NCBI RefSeq assembly: GCF_003863365.1 | Contig: NZ_RQXT01000008.1 | Location: forward strand, 62,001 to 126,000 | From: Mesorhizobium tamadayense | Lineage (GTDB): Bacteria; Pseudomonadota; Alphaproteobacteria; Rhizobiales; Rhizobiaceae | Direction of reading: 5' to 3' | Length of the DNA: 64,000 nt | In this document: positions 28,372-37,386 of the stretch, piece by piece | Layout: each line of letters begins with the position of its first letter | Numbering within the stretch: the stretch's first letter is position 1 | Notes under the pieces: model-generated | Database searches by the model: none | What the model was told of the DNA's origin: nothing | Seen by the model: only the letters and a program-made list of their open reading frames with translations | Made by a program: the position numbers and the translations under genes

Positions 28372-28495
28372 GAGCAATTCCAGGAAAAGTGTGAAGCGTT
28401 TAGGCTCGGCGACTTCGCCGTAGCCTTCCGTCCAAATTTACTTCAAATCAAAGAGATAGAGCGGTTCGTCGTTTCCGCGAAACGATGAGCCGCTC
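28372..28495. repeat. Rhizobial intergenic palindromic repeat, copy 2 (composite)
   Basis: GAGCAATTCCAGGAAAAGTG leads a copy with an extra TAGGCTCGGCGACTTCGCCG insert and a degraded right arm. It is followed at 28458-28495 by a separate hairpin (GAGCGG...CCGCTC, about 16 bp with two mismatches). The second module also occurs at copy 3. It lies just upstream of the winged-helix gene start. Confidence 0.75.
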
Positions 28496-28634
28496 AAGCC
28501 CATTTGGAAGTTTTGAGAACTATTTGGACGGGCTTAATTACGGCGCTGTCGGCATCCTGCAGAATTCAACCTCATTCAGGTCGAAGGCCACCAACTCCCA
28601 AACCGTATGGGGCCTCAAACCATAGGAGGTTGCC

Positions 28635-28883
28635 ATGACCAAAACCCTTGCATCGGTCCCGCATCACGCAGCGCGGCCGGCAGCGCAGGTCGGGCGGGCA
28701 TCGCGTCGGCGCTACAGCCTGGCGAGCCTGCAAAGCATGATAGCGGCCTGGCGCGAGCAGACACGATTTCGCTGGGATCTCAGGCGAATCTCGGAGGCCA
28801 ATCCGCATCTGATCGACGATATCGGCCTGACGAAACGACAGGTTGAGGAAGAGATCGCCAAGCTGCCCTTCTGGCAACGATAG
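28635..28883 (+). CDS. DUF1127 domain protein
   Basis: This 82-residue arginine-rich small protein follows a strong TAGGAGG ribosome site. The C-terminal half (RRISEANPHLIDDIGLTKRQVEEEIAKLPFW) is the DUF1127/YjiS-type motif. Small DUF1127 proteins in alphaproteobacteria have been linked to RNA turnover and to phosphate and carbon metabolism. Nothing here specifies which. It is a single gene. Confidence 0.85.
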   Translation: MTKTLASVPHHAARPAAQVGRASRRRYSLASLQSMIAAWREQTRFRWDLRRISEANPHLIDDIGLTKRQVEEEIAKLPFWQR

Positions 28884-28988
28884 GGGAAATGCTGCGCGAC
28901 ATGGCGCCGTCAAAGGTTCACCTGGAGGCGAGGGGGGCGATGCGGAACGGCCGGCTGGCCGCCTTAGCGAAGAGCGAGAAGACGGATA

Positions 28989-29480
28989 TCAATCCTGCCG
29001 GACGATGGCGCCGATCATATTGACTAGAAGCCGCGCTGCGGTCAGCGCCGACAGGCCGTCGATGTCGGCGGGAGGATAGAATTCGACGAGGTCGAACCCG
29101 GCGATTCTGGCCCGGCTACCGAGGCCCGCGATGAGGTCGATCGCCTGCGTGTAGGTGAGGCCGCCTGGCGTGCGCGCCGCCACGCCCGGCATGATGCCGG
29201 GGTCGAGGCTGTCGCAGTCGAGGGTAACGACGACCCGCGCACCTTCCGGATATGGCGGAGAGCAGCTTCGACGCCTTGGGCGTGAATCTCGCGCGCGGTC
29301 ACGAAGCGGCTGCCATAGGCCCGCGCAGCTTCGATGTCGGTGGTGCGCGCGCTGCCAACGCTGCGGAGCCCGACTTGCACGATGCCGGCGACATGCGGCA
29401 TCTCGCTTGCCCGGCGCATCGGGCTCGAATAGCCGTAGCGTTCGCCATGCACGTCGTTGAGAGGCTCTTAGCCGCATGAA
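28989..29480 (-). pseudogene. Agmatinase/arginase-family remnant (5'-truncated and frameshifted)
   Basis: Two minus-strand frames together give the C-terminal half of a ureohydrolase. The upstream frame reads HGERYGYSSPMRRASEMPHV, then GIVQVGLRSVGSA and FVTAREIHAQGVEAALRHI. Near 29247-29252 homology moves to another frame: PEGARVVVTLDCDSLDPGIMPG, then AARTPGGLTYTQAID, and on to a natural C-terminus at 28989. The metal motif SxDxDxxDP is present as TLDCDSLDP. The first half, with the GxxH and DAHxD ligands, is missing upstream of about 29480. The gene cannot make an active enzyme and is a decaying fragment. Confidence 0.8.
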
Positions 29481-29511
29481 AGGCTAGGGCAGGGAACCGA
29501 GCGCGAGCCTT

Positions 29512-29949
29512 CTACCGCCGCGAACGAGCCTTGTCCAAGCGGCCATGTTCATGGCTATTGTCGCCCAAGGCCTCAATCACCCGACATTCGCAAACGCGGC
29601 CGCGCCCGCATTCGTCGACGGTCCGGCGCAGCTCCGCGCGAAGTGTCGTCAGATGTGCAATGCGGCGGTCAATCTCAGCAATGTGCCGCCGAGCCATATC
29701 GTCGATTTCCGCGCAGGACTGGTTCGGCTTCGCACTCATCGCCAGCAGCTCGCGGATGTCGTCCACCTCAAAGCCTAGCTCGCGGGCGTGGCGGACGAAA
29801 TTGAGCCGGGAGGCGTGGCTGTCATCATAGCGTCGCTGCTGGCCTTGCGAGCGCGGCGGCGGAGGCATCAGCCCGATCTGCTCATAGTAGCGAATCGTCG
29901 GCACTTTGACCTTGGTGCGACGCGCCAGTTCTCCGATTGAAAAATCCAT
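29512..29949 (-). CDS. MerR-family metal-responsive regulator (CadR/ZntR-like)
   Basis: This 145-residue protein has the MerR winged helix FSIGELARRTKVKVPTIRYYEQIGLMPPP. A long dimerisation helix leads to cysteine residues in NQSCAEIDDMARRHIAEIDRR and a C-terminal ECGRGRVCECRVIEAL loop. That cysteine layout fits the divalent/soft-metal subgroup (Cd, Zn, Pb). It is divergent from a cation efflux gene. A MerR-type promoter with a 19-base spacer lies between them, so it should activate the transporter when metal binds. The exact metal is not certain. Confidence 0.88.
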   Translation of the reverse strand: MDFSIGELARRTKVKVPTIRYYEQIGLMPPPPRSQGQQRRYDDSHASRLNFVRHARELGFEVDDIRELLAMSAKPNQSCAEIDDMARRHIAEIDRRIAHLTTLRAELRRTVDECGRGRVCECRVIEALGDNSHEHGRLDKARSRR

Positions 29950-29961
29950 CGCAAAAATCCC

Positions 29962-29992
29962 TTGAACCTCTAGTTACTATAGGGATTAGGGT
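29962..29992 (+). promoter_or_regulatory. MerR-type promoter and operator
   Basis: The -35 TTGAAC (29962-29967) and -10 TAGGGT (29987-29992) are separated by 19 bases, too long for ordinary sigma-70 but typical of MerR targets. Within the spacer is an inverted repeat, CCTCTAGT-T-ACTATAGG (29967-29974 and 29976-29983, one mismatch). It closely resembles operators of CadR/ZntR-type regulators. Confidence 0.85.
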
Positions 29993-30017
29993 GCCTCTAC
30001 AAAAGGAGGCACCGCGA

Positions 30018-30752
30018 ATGGCTGAGCATTGCTGCAATCATGATACGGATGCCGGTTGCACGGCGGCGCCGGCGCTGCCGATGAAGAAGCAGGCTGTCGC
30101 GAACAAGGTCCAAGACGCTTGCTGCTCGGGCCGCGTCGCGGTCTTCGACGGCATGAATCCACGCTACAAGCGGGTACTCTGGACAGTGATCGCCATCAAC
30201 GGCGCCATGTTCCTGACGGAGATGGTGGCTGGCCAGCTTGCCGGGTCGCAAGCCCTGAAAGCCGATGCGCTGGACTTCCTGGGCGATACGGTGACCTATG
30301 GCCTGAGCCTCGCGGTCATAGGCGCTTCATTGCGCACACGGGCGACGGCCGCGCTCTTCAAGGGCCTGTCGCTCAGCCTAATGGGACTTTGGGTTTTCGG
30401 CTCGACCGTCTATCAGACACTGGTACTCGGCCTGCCGAGCGCGGAAGTGATGGGCCTCATCGGGCTTCTGGCGCTCGCCGCCAACCTCGCATCGGTCGGC
30501 CTGTTGATGCCTTACAAAGACGGCGATGCGAACGTGCGATCAGTGTGGCTATGCTCCCGCAACGACGCCATTGGCAACGCCATCGTGATGGCCGCGGCAT
30601 TGGGCGTTTGGGGGACAGCGACCGCATGGCCCGACCTGATCGTGGCCGCGATCATGGCGGGCATCTTCCTGACATCGTCGGCGCAAATCCTGCGGCAAGC
30701 CTGGAACGAATATCGGGAGAAGGAGCACCCATTGCCCGTCGTCGCCGAGTAG
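30018..30752 (+). CDS. Cation diffusion facilitator-type heavy-metal transporter
   Basis: This 244-residue inner-membrane protein has an N-terminal metal-binding tail rich in Cys and His (EHCCNHDTDAGC and DACCSG). About six hydrophobic helices follow. The helix-2 motif ADALDFLGDTVTYGLSLAV and helix-5 motif SRNDAIGNAIVMAAA contain paired Asp/Asn residues like the CDF metal site. It lacks the long cytoplasmic C-terminal domain of classic CDFs. It should export Zn, Cd, Co or a similar ion. ATG 30018 follows AAAGGAGG. Regulation by the divergent MerR protein is strongly suggested by the promoter. Confidence 0.86.
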   Translation: MAEHCCNHDTDAGCTAAPALPMKKQAVANKVQDACCSGRVAVFDGMNPRYKRVLWTVIAINGAMFLTEMVAGQLAGSQALKADALDFLGDTVTYGLSLAVIGASLRTRATAALFKGLSLSLMGLWVFGSTVYQTLVLGLPSAEVMGLIGLLALAANLASVGLLMPYKDGDANVRSVWLCSRNDAIGNAIVMAAALGVWGTATAWPDLIVAAIMAGIFLTSSAQILRQAWNEYREKEHPLPVVAE

Positions 30753-31041
30753 CACCGTCGCTTCCAAGCGAAACCGGGCGCTCCATTCGGCGCCAGCGCA
30801 GCACATCCAAAAGTCGCATAAGATAGATTATGGAACTTAGGCGTTAAGCGCGGATCTGAAAACGCTGCTGTTTTCTGCCGTCAGGTTCACGCCGCGGCAT
30901 AACACTGCTGTCGAGAATGCTGCGAACGATCAGCGCAGTTCAAACGCCGTGCAGCCGGTCGGTGTTCACGCTTGGAGCCAATCGGAGCGCCGTTGACGTA
31001 TACCGATCCGAGCAAACGAGCAGACAAATGAACAAGCGTCT

Positions 31042-31863
31042 CTATCGCTCTGACTCATAAGGGATTTCGATCGCCATGCCGTCATGGGCCGGCACCACGC
31101 CGTCCGGCGTCTCGGCCATCACCGTGGCGTAATCCAGCGGCACGTGCATATGCGTCAGCACGGCGTTTTTCGGCGAAAGCGTCTCGATCCAGCCCAGCGC
31201 CTCGCCAAGCGACAGATGGCTTGGGTGGGTGTTGTACTGCAGCGCGTCGATCACCAGCACATCGAGGTCGCGCAGCCGTTCGGCCGTGGCGGCCGGGAAG
31301 TCGCTGATATCGGGGCAATAGGCAAGTCCGCCGATGCGGAAGCCAAGTGATATGATGTCGCCATGGATCTGCGGCAGTGGCTCAAGGGTGAGGGGACCCC
31401 CCTCGCCTTCGATCACCACCGCTCTGGTATGGTCGATGAGATGCGGCTTGACGATCGGTGGATAGGAACTGCCGGGAGGCGTCTCGAAGCAATAGGCGAA
31501 CGCCTCGCGCAGCCGCAGCATGGTCGGCTGGTCGGCGTGGATGTCGATGCGGTGTCGCTGTTCGAGCACGTAGCCGCGCAGATCGTCGATGCCATGGATG
31601 TGGTCGGCATGCGGATGGGTATAGGCCACCGCGTCGATGCGCTTGACCGAAGCCAGCAGCATCTGTGCACGAAAATCCGGCCCGGTGTCGATGGCGACCG
31701 TCGTGCGGGCGCCGTTGGCGGCAATCCGCTCGACAAGGGCGGCCGTGCGCATGCGCCGGTTTTTCGGATTGGCCGGATCGCAATTGCCCCAGTCACCGGT
31801 GATGCGCGGCGTGCCGGGCGAGGAGCCGCAGCCGAGAATGGTGAAGCGCAGCCGGTCGCTCAT
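31042..31863 (-). CDS. MBL-fold metallo-hydrolase (PhnP-like)
   Basis: This 273-residue metallo-beta-lactamase-fold enzyme has the motif THPHADHIHG (HxHxDH), further His residues in PQIHGDIISLGF, and LTHMHVPLDYATV near the end. The N-terminus FTILGCGSSPGTPRITGDWG is characteristic of the PhnP/RNase-Z-like cyclic phosphodiesterase branch. The substrate is not known. It follows tatD by three bases and ends the seven-gene minus-strand run rlpA-dacA-tmk-holB-metG-tatD-MBL. Confidence 0.9.
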   Translation of the reverse strand: MSDRLRFTILGCGSSPGTPRITGDWGNCDPANPKNRRMRTAALVERIAANGARTTVAIDTGPDFRAQMLLASVKRIDAVAYTHPHADHIHGIDDLRGYVLEQRHRIDIHADQPTMLRLREAFAYCFETPPGSSYPPIVKPHLIDHTRAVVIEGEGGPLTLEPLPQIHGDIISLGFRIGGLAYCPDISDFPAATAERLRDLDVLVIDALQYNTHPSHLSLGEALGWIETLSPKNAVLTHMHVPLDYATVMAETPDGVVPAHDGMAIEIPYESER

Positions 31864-31866
31864 GTC

Positions 31867-32661
31867 TCAGGCAGCCGCCTCATCTGGACGCGGCATCTTG
31901 GCGAACAGCCGGAAGACGTTTTCGGTGGTGATGTCGGCGATCTCTGTCTCACTGACACCGATGGTTTCGGCCAGCACCTTCGCCGTGTTGGCGACATAGG
32001 CGGGCTCGTTGCGTTTTCCCCGGTGCGGAACCGGCGCAAGGTAGGGCGCATCGGTCTCGACCAGCAATCGATCGCGTGGGACATCGGCGGCGATGGCGCG
32101 CAGCTCGGTCGAGTTCTTGAAGGTCAGGATGCCTGAGAACGAGACGTAACCGCCCAGCGCCACGCCGGCTTCGGCCAGCCTGCGTCCGGACGAAAAGCAA
32201 TGCAGGATGAAGGGGAAGGCGCCCTTCCCCGTCTCGTCCTCGAGGATCGCCGCCATGTCGTCGTCGGCGTCGCGCGAATGGATGACGAGCGGCAGACCGG
32301 TCTCACGCGCCGCAGCGATGTGGGCGCGAAACCCTTGCGCCTGCGCATCGCGCGGCGCGCGGTCATAGAAATAGTCGAGCCCGGCTTCGCCGATCGCCAC
32401 CACCTTGGGATGGCCGGAAAGCCGCACCAGCTCGTCGGCGGTCACGTCGAGCTCTTCCGCCACATTGTGCGGATGCGTGCCGACCGAGCAATAGACCTCG
32501 TTGAAAGTCTCAGCGATTTCAAGGATTTGCTGAAAGCGCTTCACACGCGTCGAGATCGTCACCATGCGGCCGATCCCGGCGGCCAGGGCGCGGGCGACGA
32601 TTGTCCCCCGCTCCTCGGCGAAGTCCGGAAAATCGAGATGGCAATGGCTGTCGACAAGCAT
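31867..32661 (-). CDS. tatD: TatD-family metal-dependent hydrolase/nuclease
   Basis: This 264-residue TIM-barrel enzyme has the metal motif VDSHCHLDFPDF at the N-terminus, EAGLDYFYDRAP in the middle, LVIHSRDADDD, and the C-terminal signature LLVETDAPYLAPVPHRGKRNEP. TatD enzymes are Mg-dependent 3'-5' DNases/RNases involved in DNA repair and RNA quality control. The ATG at 32661 is required by homology and overlaps the metG stop by one base, so the genes are coupled. The order metG-tatD-MBL is conserved in many bacteria. Confidence 0.93.
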   Translation of the reverse strand: MLVDSHCHLDFPDFAEERGTIVARALAAGIGRMVTISTRVKRFQQILEIAETFNEVYCSVGTHPHNVAEELDVTADELVRLSGHPKVVAIGEAGLDYFYDRAPRDAQAQGFRAHIAAARETGLPLVIHSRDADDDMAAILEDETGKGAFPFILHCFSSGRRLAEAGVALGGYVSFSGILTFKNSTELRAIAADVPRDRLLVETDAPYLAPVPHRGKRNEPAYVANTAKVLAETIGVSETEIADITTENVFRLFAKMPRPDEAAA

Positions 32662-34211
32662 CAGGCTTTGGTGTCCTGCTCGACGTAACGCGGGAACACG
32701 CCCTCGGGCGCCGGCAGCGCCGTGCCGGAGACCAGCGCATGGTCTGCGTGAATATGCGCGAAATTGCGCTTGTCCGCCGGCACCGCCAAGAGGTCGAGCA
32801 GCTTCGCTGCCGATCCGGGAATGAAGGGCTGGCAAAGCACCGTCACGCGCCGGACGACCTCCGCCGTCGTCCACAGCACCGTCTCCATGCGCTCCGGATC
32901 GGTCTTGCGCAGCGCCCAGGGCTCCTGGGACGCGAAGTAGCGGTCGGCTTCGGCCACCACGCCGAAGATCGCCGCCAGCGCCAGATGGATGCCCTGCTCC
33001 GCCATCGACTTGCGCGACACGGCAAGCGCCTCCACCGCCTGGTCGAGTATTGCCCTGTCGGCCTCGGCCAGCTCGCCGCGCTTCGGCACCGCGCTGCCGC
33101 AGTTCTTGGCAATCATCGACAGCGAGCGCTGCGCAAGATTGCCGAGGCCGTTGGCGAGATCGGCATTGGTGCGGTTGACGATCGCTTCATGGCTGTAGTT
33201 GCCGTCCTGGCCGAACGGCACCTCGCGCAGGAAGAAATAGCGCACCTGGTCGACGCCGTAGTGCTCGACCATGGCGAACGGGTCAATGACGTTGCCGACC
33301 GACTTCGACATCTTCTCGCCGCGGTTGAACAGGAAGCCGTGGCCGAAGATGCGCTTCGGCAACGGGATTCCCGCCGACATCAGGAAGGCAGGCCAATAGA
33401 TGGCGTGGAAGCGCACGATATCCTTGCCGATGATGTGCGCGTCTGCCGGCCAGAAACGCCATTTCTCAGCATTTTCATCGGGATAACCGATGCCGGTGAT
33501 GTAGTTGGTCAAGGCGTCGACCCACACATACATCACATGCTTCTCGTCGCCGGGCACCGGCACGCCCCAGTCGAAGGTGGTGCGCGAGACCGACAGATCC
33601 TTCAGCCCCGACTTGACGAATCTCATCACCTCGTTGCGGCGCTCCGCAGGTCCGATGAAATCGGGCTGGCTTTCATAGAGCGCGATCAACCTGTCCTGGT
33701 AGGCGGAAAGCCGGAAGAAATAGCTCTCCTCCTCGACCCACTCGACGGGCGTTCCCTGCGGTCCGTAGCGGAGATCGTCGGCGCGGAGTTCGGTCTCTTC
33801 CTCGCCGTAATAGGCTTCGTCGCGCACCGAATACCAGCCGGCATAGCCGCCCTTGTAGATGTCGCCGTTGGCGGCCATCGCCTTCCAGATCGCCTGTGAG
33901 GAGGCGTAATGCCGCTCCTCGGTGGTGCGGATGAAATCGTCGTTGGAGGCGTTGAGCGCGCTCGCCATGCGCTTGAATTCGGCCGCGTTGCGGTCGGCAA
34001 GCTCGCGCGGCGAAATGCCTTCCTTCCTTGCCGTCTGCAGCATCTTGATGCCGTGCTCGTCGGTGCCGGTCAGGAAATAGACGTCCTTGCCGTCGAGCCG
34101 TTGGAAGCGGGCGAGCGCGTCGGTGGCGATCAGCTCATAGGCATGGCCGATATGCGGCTTGCCGTTCGGATAGGAGATCGCGGTCGTGATGTAGAATGTG
34201 TCGCGTGACAT
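32661..34211 (-). CDS. metG: Methionyl-tRNA synthetase
   Basis: This 516-residue class I aminoacyl-tRNA synthetase has the HIGH motif in [13 protein letters not shown] and the KMSKS motif in [11 protein letters not shown]. The anticodon-binding helical domain follows. The connective-peptide region lacks a four-cysteine zinc knuckle and no C-terminal EMAP-like domain is present; both are normal for the short alphaproteobacterial form. ATG 34211 matches the expected [16 protein letters not shown] start. It is preceded by 115 bases after holB and followed by tatD with one-base overlap. Confidence 0.95.
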   Translation of the reverse strand: MSRDTFYITTAISYPNGKPHIGHAYELIATDALARFQRLDGKDVYFLTGTDEHGIKMLQTARKEGISPRELADRNAAEFKRMASALNASNDDFIRTTEERHYASSQAIWKAMAANGDIYKGGYAGWYSVRDEAYYGEEETELRADDLRYGPQGTPVEWVEEESYFFRLSAYQDRLIALYESQPDFIGPAERRNEVMRFVKSGLKDLSVSRTTFDWGVPVPGDEKHVMYVWVDALTNYITGIGYPDENAEKWRFWPADAHIIGKDIVRFHAIYWPAFLMSAGIPLPKRIFGHGFLFNRGEKMSKSVGNVIDPFAMVEHYGVDQVRYFFLREVPFGQDGNYSHEAIVNRTNADLANGLGNLAQRSLSMIAKNCGSAVPKRGELAEADRAILDQAVEALAVSRKSMAEQGIHLALAAIFGVVAEADRYFASQEPWALRKTDPERMETVLWTTAEVVRRVTVLCQPFIPGSAAKLLDLLAVPADKRNFAHIHADHALVSGTALPAPEGVFPRYVEQDTKA

Positions 34212-34326
34212 GAATGAACCGTCATGAATGTCTGAATGGAAGCTGTGGCGGGTGGATATCCTATCAGCATGGCGATTGCCATCCCGAGGCCGATGCATGC
34301 CGCCCAGCGGCATGCATCAAAAACCG

Positions 34327-35382
34327 TCACATTCGCATCACAGACTTCAGCCGGTCGATCATGGTCAGGGCGTGCTGCTTCTTGTCGAGGTTGTAGGTCT
34401 CGGCCTCAGATATCGTGTTCAGGGCCTCCTGCCAAGCCTCGGACAGCGTTTTGGCCCTGGCGAGGTCGCCGGCTAAAGCCGCTTCGCTGGCGGCCGCCGA
34501 CAAAAGATCGAGGGCGCGGCGGTTGAAGATATCGAACGGGATCGCCTGGTCGCGCCCGGCGACGGCTTCGGCAAGGCGATGGGCGCCGGCAATGTCGGGC
34601 TTCTGCGCCGCCACCAGCGCATCGAGCGCGCCGGCGATTTCCAGCCCGCCATATTGGGTAAGCAGGATCGCGTTGCGGGCGCTGCCCCCTGCCCGCTCGG
34701 CCAGTGCCGCGCGCGCCGCAGAATCCTCCGGCGGCGGCGGCTCGATGCCTTCCAGCACCGCCATCAATTCGTCCGGCGCAAGAGGCGTCAGCCGCACCAT
34801 CTGGCAGCGCGAGCGGATCGTCGGCAAAAGGCTTCCTGGCGCATGCACGATCAGGATGAAAAGCGTGCGCGCCGGCGGCTCCTCGAGATTCTTGAGCAGG
34901 GCGTTGGCGGCATTGGTGTTCATGTCGTCGGCCGGGTCGACGATGACGACCCGGTAGCTGCCGTCATGCGAGGTCATCGACAGGAAGCGGCTGACCTTGC
35001 GGATCTCGTCCACGGTAAGCACCGTCTTGAAGGTCTTGGTCTTGTCGTTGGCCGGGCGCGTCAGATACAGCACCGAAGGATGCGCGCCGGTGGCGATCTG
35101 GCGAAACAACGACGATGACGGGTCGGGAACGGCGAGCGTTTCGGGCGCGGCCTTGAAATCCGGATATTTGAGAAGATGGTGAGCCAGGTGGAAGGCAAGC
35201 GTCGCCTTGCCGATGCCGAGCGGCCCGGCGAGGATCAGCGCATGCGGCAGCTTGCCGGAGCGGTAGGCGGCGGCAAGCATGCCAGCCGCCTGCGCATGGC
35301 CGATCAGCCGCGGCGTCTCCGACGGCTCGGGAACGCCGTCCAGCGTGTCGTGCTGCTCGGGGGCGATGCGTTCGAAGATCAT
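34327..35382 (-). CDS. holB: DNA polymerase III delta-prime subunit
   Basis: This 351-residue clamp-loader subunit has the AAA+ P-loop [14 protein letters not shown], a sensor region with [20 protein letters not shown] (the delta-prime/tau signature), and an SRC-like RSRCQMV motif. It is a structural stator of the clamp loader and opens the beta clamp jointly with delta and DnaX. Its start overlaps the tmk stop by four bases, and the tmk-holB pair is conserved widely. Confidence 0.92.
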   Translation of the reverse strand: MIFERIAPEQHDTLDGVPEPSETPRLIGHAQAAGMLAAAYRSGKLPHALILAGPLGIGKATLAFHLAHHLLKYPDFKAAPETLAVPDPSSSLFRQIATGAHPSVLYLTRPANDKTKTFKTVLTVDEIRKVSRFLSMTSHDGSYRVVIVDPADDMNTNAANALLKNLEEPPARTLFILIVHAPGSLLPTIRSRCQMVRLTPLAPDELMAVLEGIEPPPPEDSAARAALAERAGGSARNAILLTQYGGLEIAGALDALVAAQKPDIAGAHRLAEAVAGRDQAIPFDIFNRRALDLLSAAASEAALAGDLARAKTLSEAWQEALNTISEAETYNLDKKQHALTMIDRLKSVMRM

Positions 35383-36113
35383 GCCGGCGCCGTCTGCTTC
35401 CTTTGTGCAGGCATCCGCTTTTCCAGCACCGCGAACACGGCCGCGGTGACGACGTTGTCCACCGTTTCGGGATCGGCCGATGCATCGATGACGATGCAGC
35501 GTTCCGGCTCCGCCTCGGCGATCGCCAGGAAAGCCTCGCGGCGGCGCTGATGGACGGCAAGCGTCTCCTTCTCGAAGCGGTCGGCGCTGTCGCCGGCGCC
35601 GCGGCGTGCCGCCGCGCGTTTCAGCCCTTCGGCCGGATCGATGTCGAAGATCAGCGTCATGTCGGGAACCATCCCGTTGATGGCAGCCGCTTCCAGCGCT
35701 TCCATGAAATCCGGATCGAGCCCGCCGGTGACGCCCTGATAGACGCGCGAGGAATCGATGAACCGGTCGCAGAGCACGATCATGCCGCGTTCGACGGCCG
35801 GCCGGATCACCTGCTCGACATGGTCGGAACGCGCGGCGGCGAAGAGGATTGCTTCCATCTTCGGGCCGAACGGTTCGGCGGCGCCAGACAGAAGCACATG
35901 TCTGACCGCCTCGGCGCCCGGCGAGCCGCCCGGCTCGCGCGTCACCAGAACCTCGTAGCTCTTGGCGCGCATGCGTCGCGCCAGCCGCTCGATCTGCGTC
36001 GACTTGCCTGCTCCTTCGCCGCCTTCGAAGGTGATGAAAAATCCGCTCGCCAATCGAGAATGCCTTTGCCCGCGCTGGCCGCTGTCATAGCTCTCGTCCG
36101 ACAAAAGGTCCAC
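35379..36113 (-). CDS. tmk: Thymidylate kinase
   Basis: This dTMP kinase has the P-loop [20 protein letters not shown], the DR(F/Y) substrate motif in [14 protein letters not shown], and LID region [14 protein letters not shown]. It phosphorylates dTMP to dTDP for DNA synthesis. From GTG 36113 the product has 244 residues. Homologues usually start nearer the P-loop, so a TTG at 36053 (giving [11 protein letters not shown], about 224 residues, AAAGG nine bases upstream) may be the true start. The gene lies between the dacA-like gene and holB. Confidence 0.92.
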   Translation of the reverse strand: MDLLSDESYDSGQRGQRHSRLASGFFITFEGGEGAGKSTQIERLARRMRAKSYEVLVTREPGGSPGAEAVRHVLLSGAAEPFGPKMEAILFAAARSDHVEQVIRPAVERGMIVLCDRFIDSSRVYQGVTGGLDPDFMEALEAAAINGMVPDMTLIFDIDPAEGLKRAAARRGAGDSADRFEKETLAVHQRRREAFLAIAEAEPERCIVIDASADPETVDNVVTAAVFAVLEKRMPAQRKQTAPA

Positions 36114-36125
36114 GAGCCTGCCCGA

Positions 36126-37304
36126 TCACAAATGTTTCTGACGCAGCCAGCCGACGGCCAGTTCCTTGGCGGCGTCAAGCGCGCGTTGCGGCAGCGTGCC
36201 GACCTTCACTGGCTCGGCGGCGAAAAGCGGCGTCCGCTGGCTCAGGGTGTCGCCTATCCAAACGCGCAACTCCCCGACCGGTTGCCCCTCCTCAACCGGC
36301 GCCGCCACCGGACCGTCATAGACAATCCTGGCGGTCAGCTTGTCGCGGTTGGCTATCGGCAGAAAGATGTCCACCGGGCCCTTGGCTTTCAAGGCCACGC
36401 CCGATTTGGCGCCGCCGAAGACCTGGGCTTCGCCGATGACCTCGTCCTTGGCGAAGATCTCCGTCTTCTGGAACGAGCGCGATCCCCAGTCGAGCAGCTT
36501 GCGCGCCTCCTCGGAGCGCTCGCGATCGCTCGCCAGCCCGCTCAGGGCCGCGATGACCCGGATGTCGTTGTGGCTGACCGTACCGACGATGCCGAAGCCG
36601 GCGGATTCGCTCGCGCCGGCCACGAAACCGTCGGCATCGATGCCCATGGCCAAAAGCGGATTGCGGTTCCTCTGGGAAATCTTGTTCCAGGTGAAATCCG
36701 GCTGGCCGTAATAGTGGAAGAACTCCGGATAGTCGCGCCAGATATGCAGCGCCAGCATCGTGAGTTCCCGCACCGTCGTCTGCTGGCCATCGGCCGGCAA
36801 CCCGGTCGAGTTGACGAAGGTCGATTTCGAGAGGCCGATCTCGCGGGCACGCTCCGTCATCTGCGCCGCGAAATTCGCCTCCGAGCCGGCCATGCCTTCG
36901 GCGAGCACGATGCAGCCGTCGTTGGCGGCCTGCACGGTCACGCCCTGGATCAGATCCTCGACGCGGACCGCTGATTTGAGCTTGGCGAACATGGTCGAGG
37001 TTCCGGACGGCGCGCCGCCCGTGCGCCAGGCGTTCTCGCTGACCACGAAAGTGTCGTCGAGCGTGATCCGCTTCGACTTGATGGCGTTGAACACCACTTC
37101 CATCGTCATCAGCTTGGCCATCGAGGCCGGCGGGATCGGCTTGTCGGCATCCTTGGCGAACAGCACCGTGCCGGTATCGGCATCGATCATGAAGGCCTGG
37201 GCCGCCTTGGTCTCGAAAAGCTGCGCGCCCGCCGGGGCGGCGCAGAGCAGCATCAGCACCAATCCCAGAAGTCCGGCGAAAGGCTGAAAGACGCGGAACT
37301 GCAT
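36126..37304 (-). CDS. D-alanyl-D-alanine carboxypeptidase family protein (S11), altered motifs
   Basis: This 392-residue periplasmic S11 serine peptidase has a signal peptide (about 1-28, ending APAGAQ). The catalytic SxxK is intact in PPASMAKLMTMEVV. The second and third motifs deviate. The SxN site reads VQAANDGC, with Ala where Ser is expected. The KTG site, in the position after NPLLAMGIDADG, reads FVAGASESAGFG, with Val-Ala-Gly instead of Lys-Thr-Gly. The C-terminal PBP5-like beta domain is complete. Enzymes of this family trim cell-wall peptides or bind beta-lactams. Loss of KTG suggests reduced or changed activity. ATG 37304 was chosen for the signal peptide. Confidence 0.88.
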   Translation of the reverse strand: MQFRVFQPFAGLLGLVLMLLCAAPAGAQLFETKAAQAFMIDADTGTVLFAKDADKPIPPASMAKLMTMEVVFNAIKSKRITLDDTFVVSENAWRTGGAPSGTSTMFAKLKSAVRVEDLIQGVTVQAANDGCIVLAEGMAGSEANFAAQMTERAREIGLSKSTFVNSTGLPADGQQTTVRELTMLALHIWRDYPEFFHYYGQPDFTWNKISQRNRNPLLAMGIDADGFVAGASESAGFGIVGTVSHNDIRVIAALSGLASDRERSEEARKLLDWGSRSFQKTEIFAKDEVIGEAQVFGGAKSGVALKAKGPVDIFLPIANRDKLTARIVYDGPVAAPVEEGQPVGELRVWIGDTLSQRTPLFAAEPVKVGTLPQRALDAAKELAVGWLRQKHL

Positions 37305-37386
37305 GAAATATCGACCCTTTAGCCGGATTGGCCCTGCCAAGCTATCAGGGTTTTTTCGGCCGGATCAACGGCGCGCGCGAAATTGA

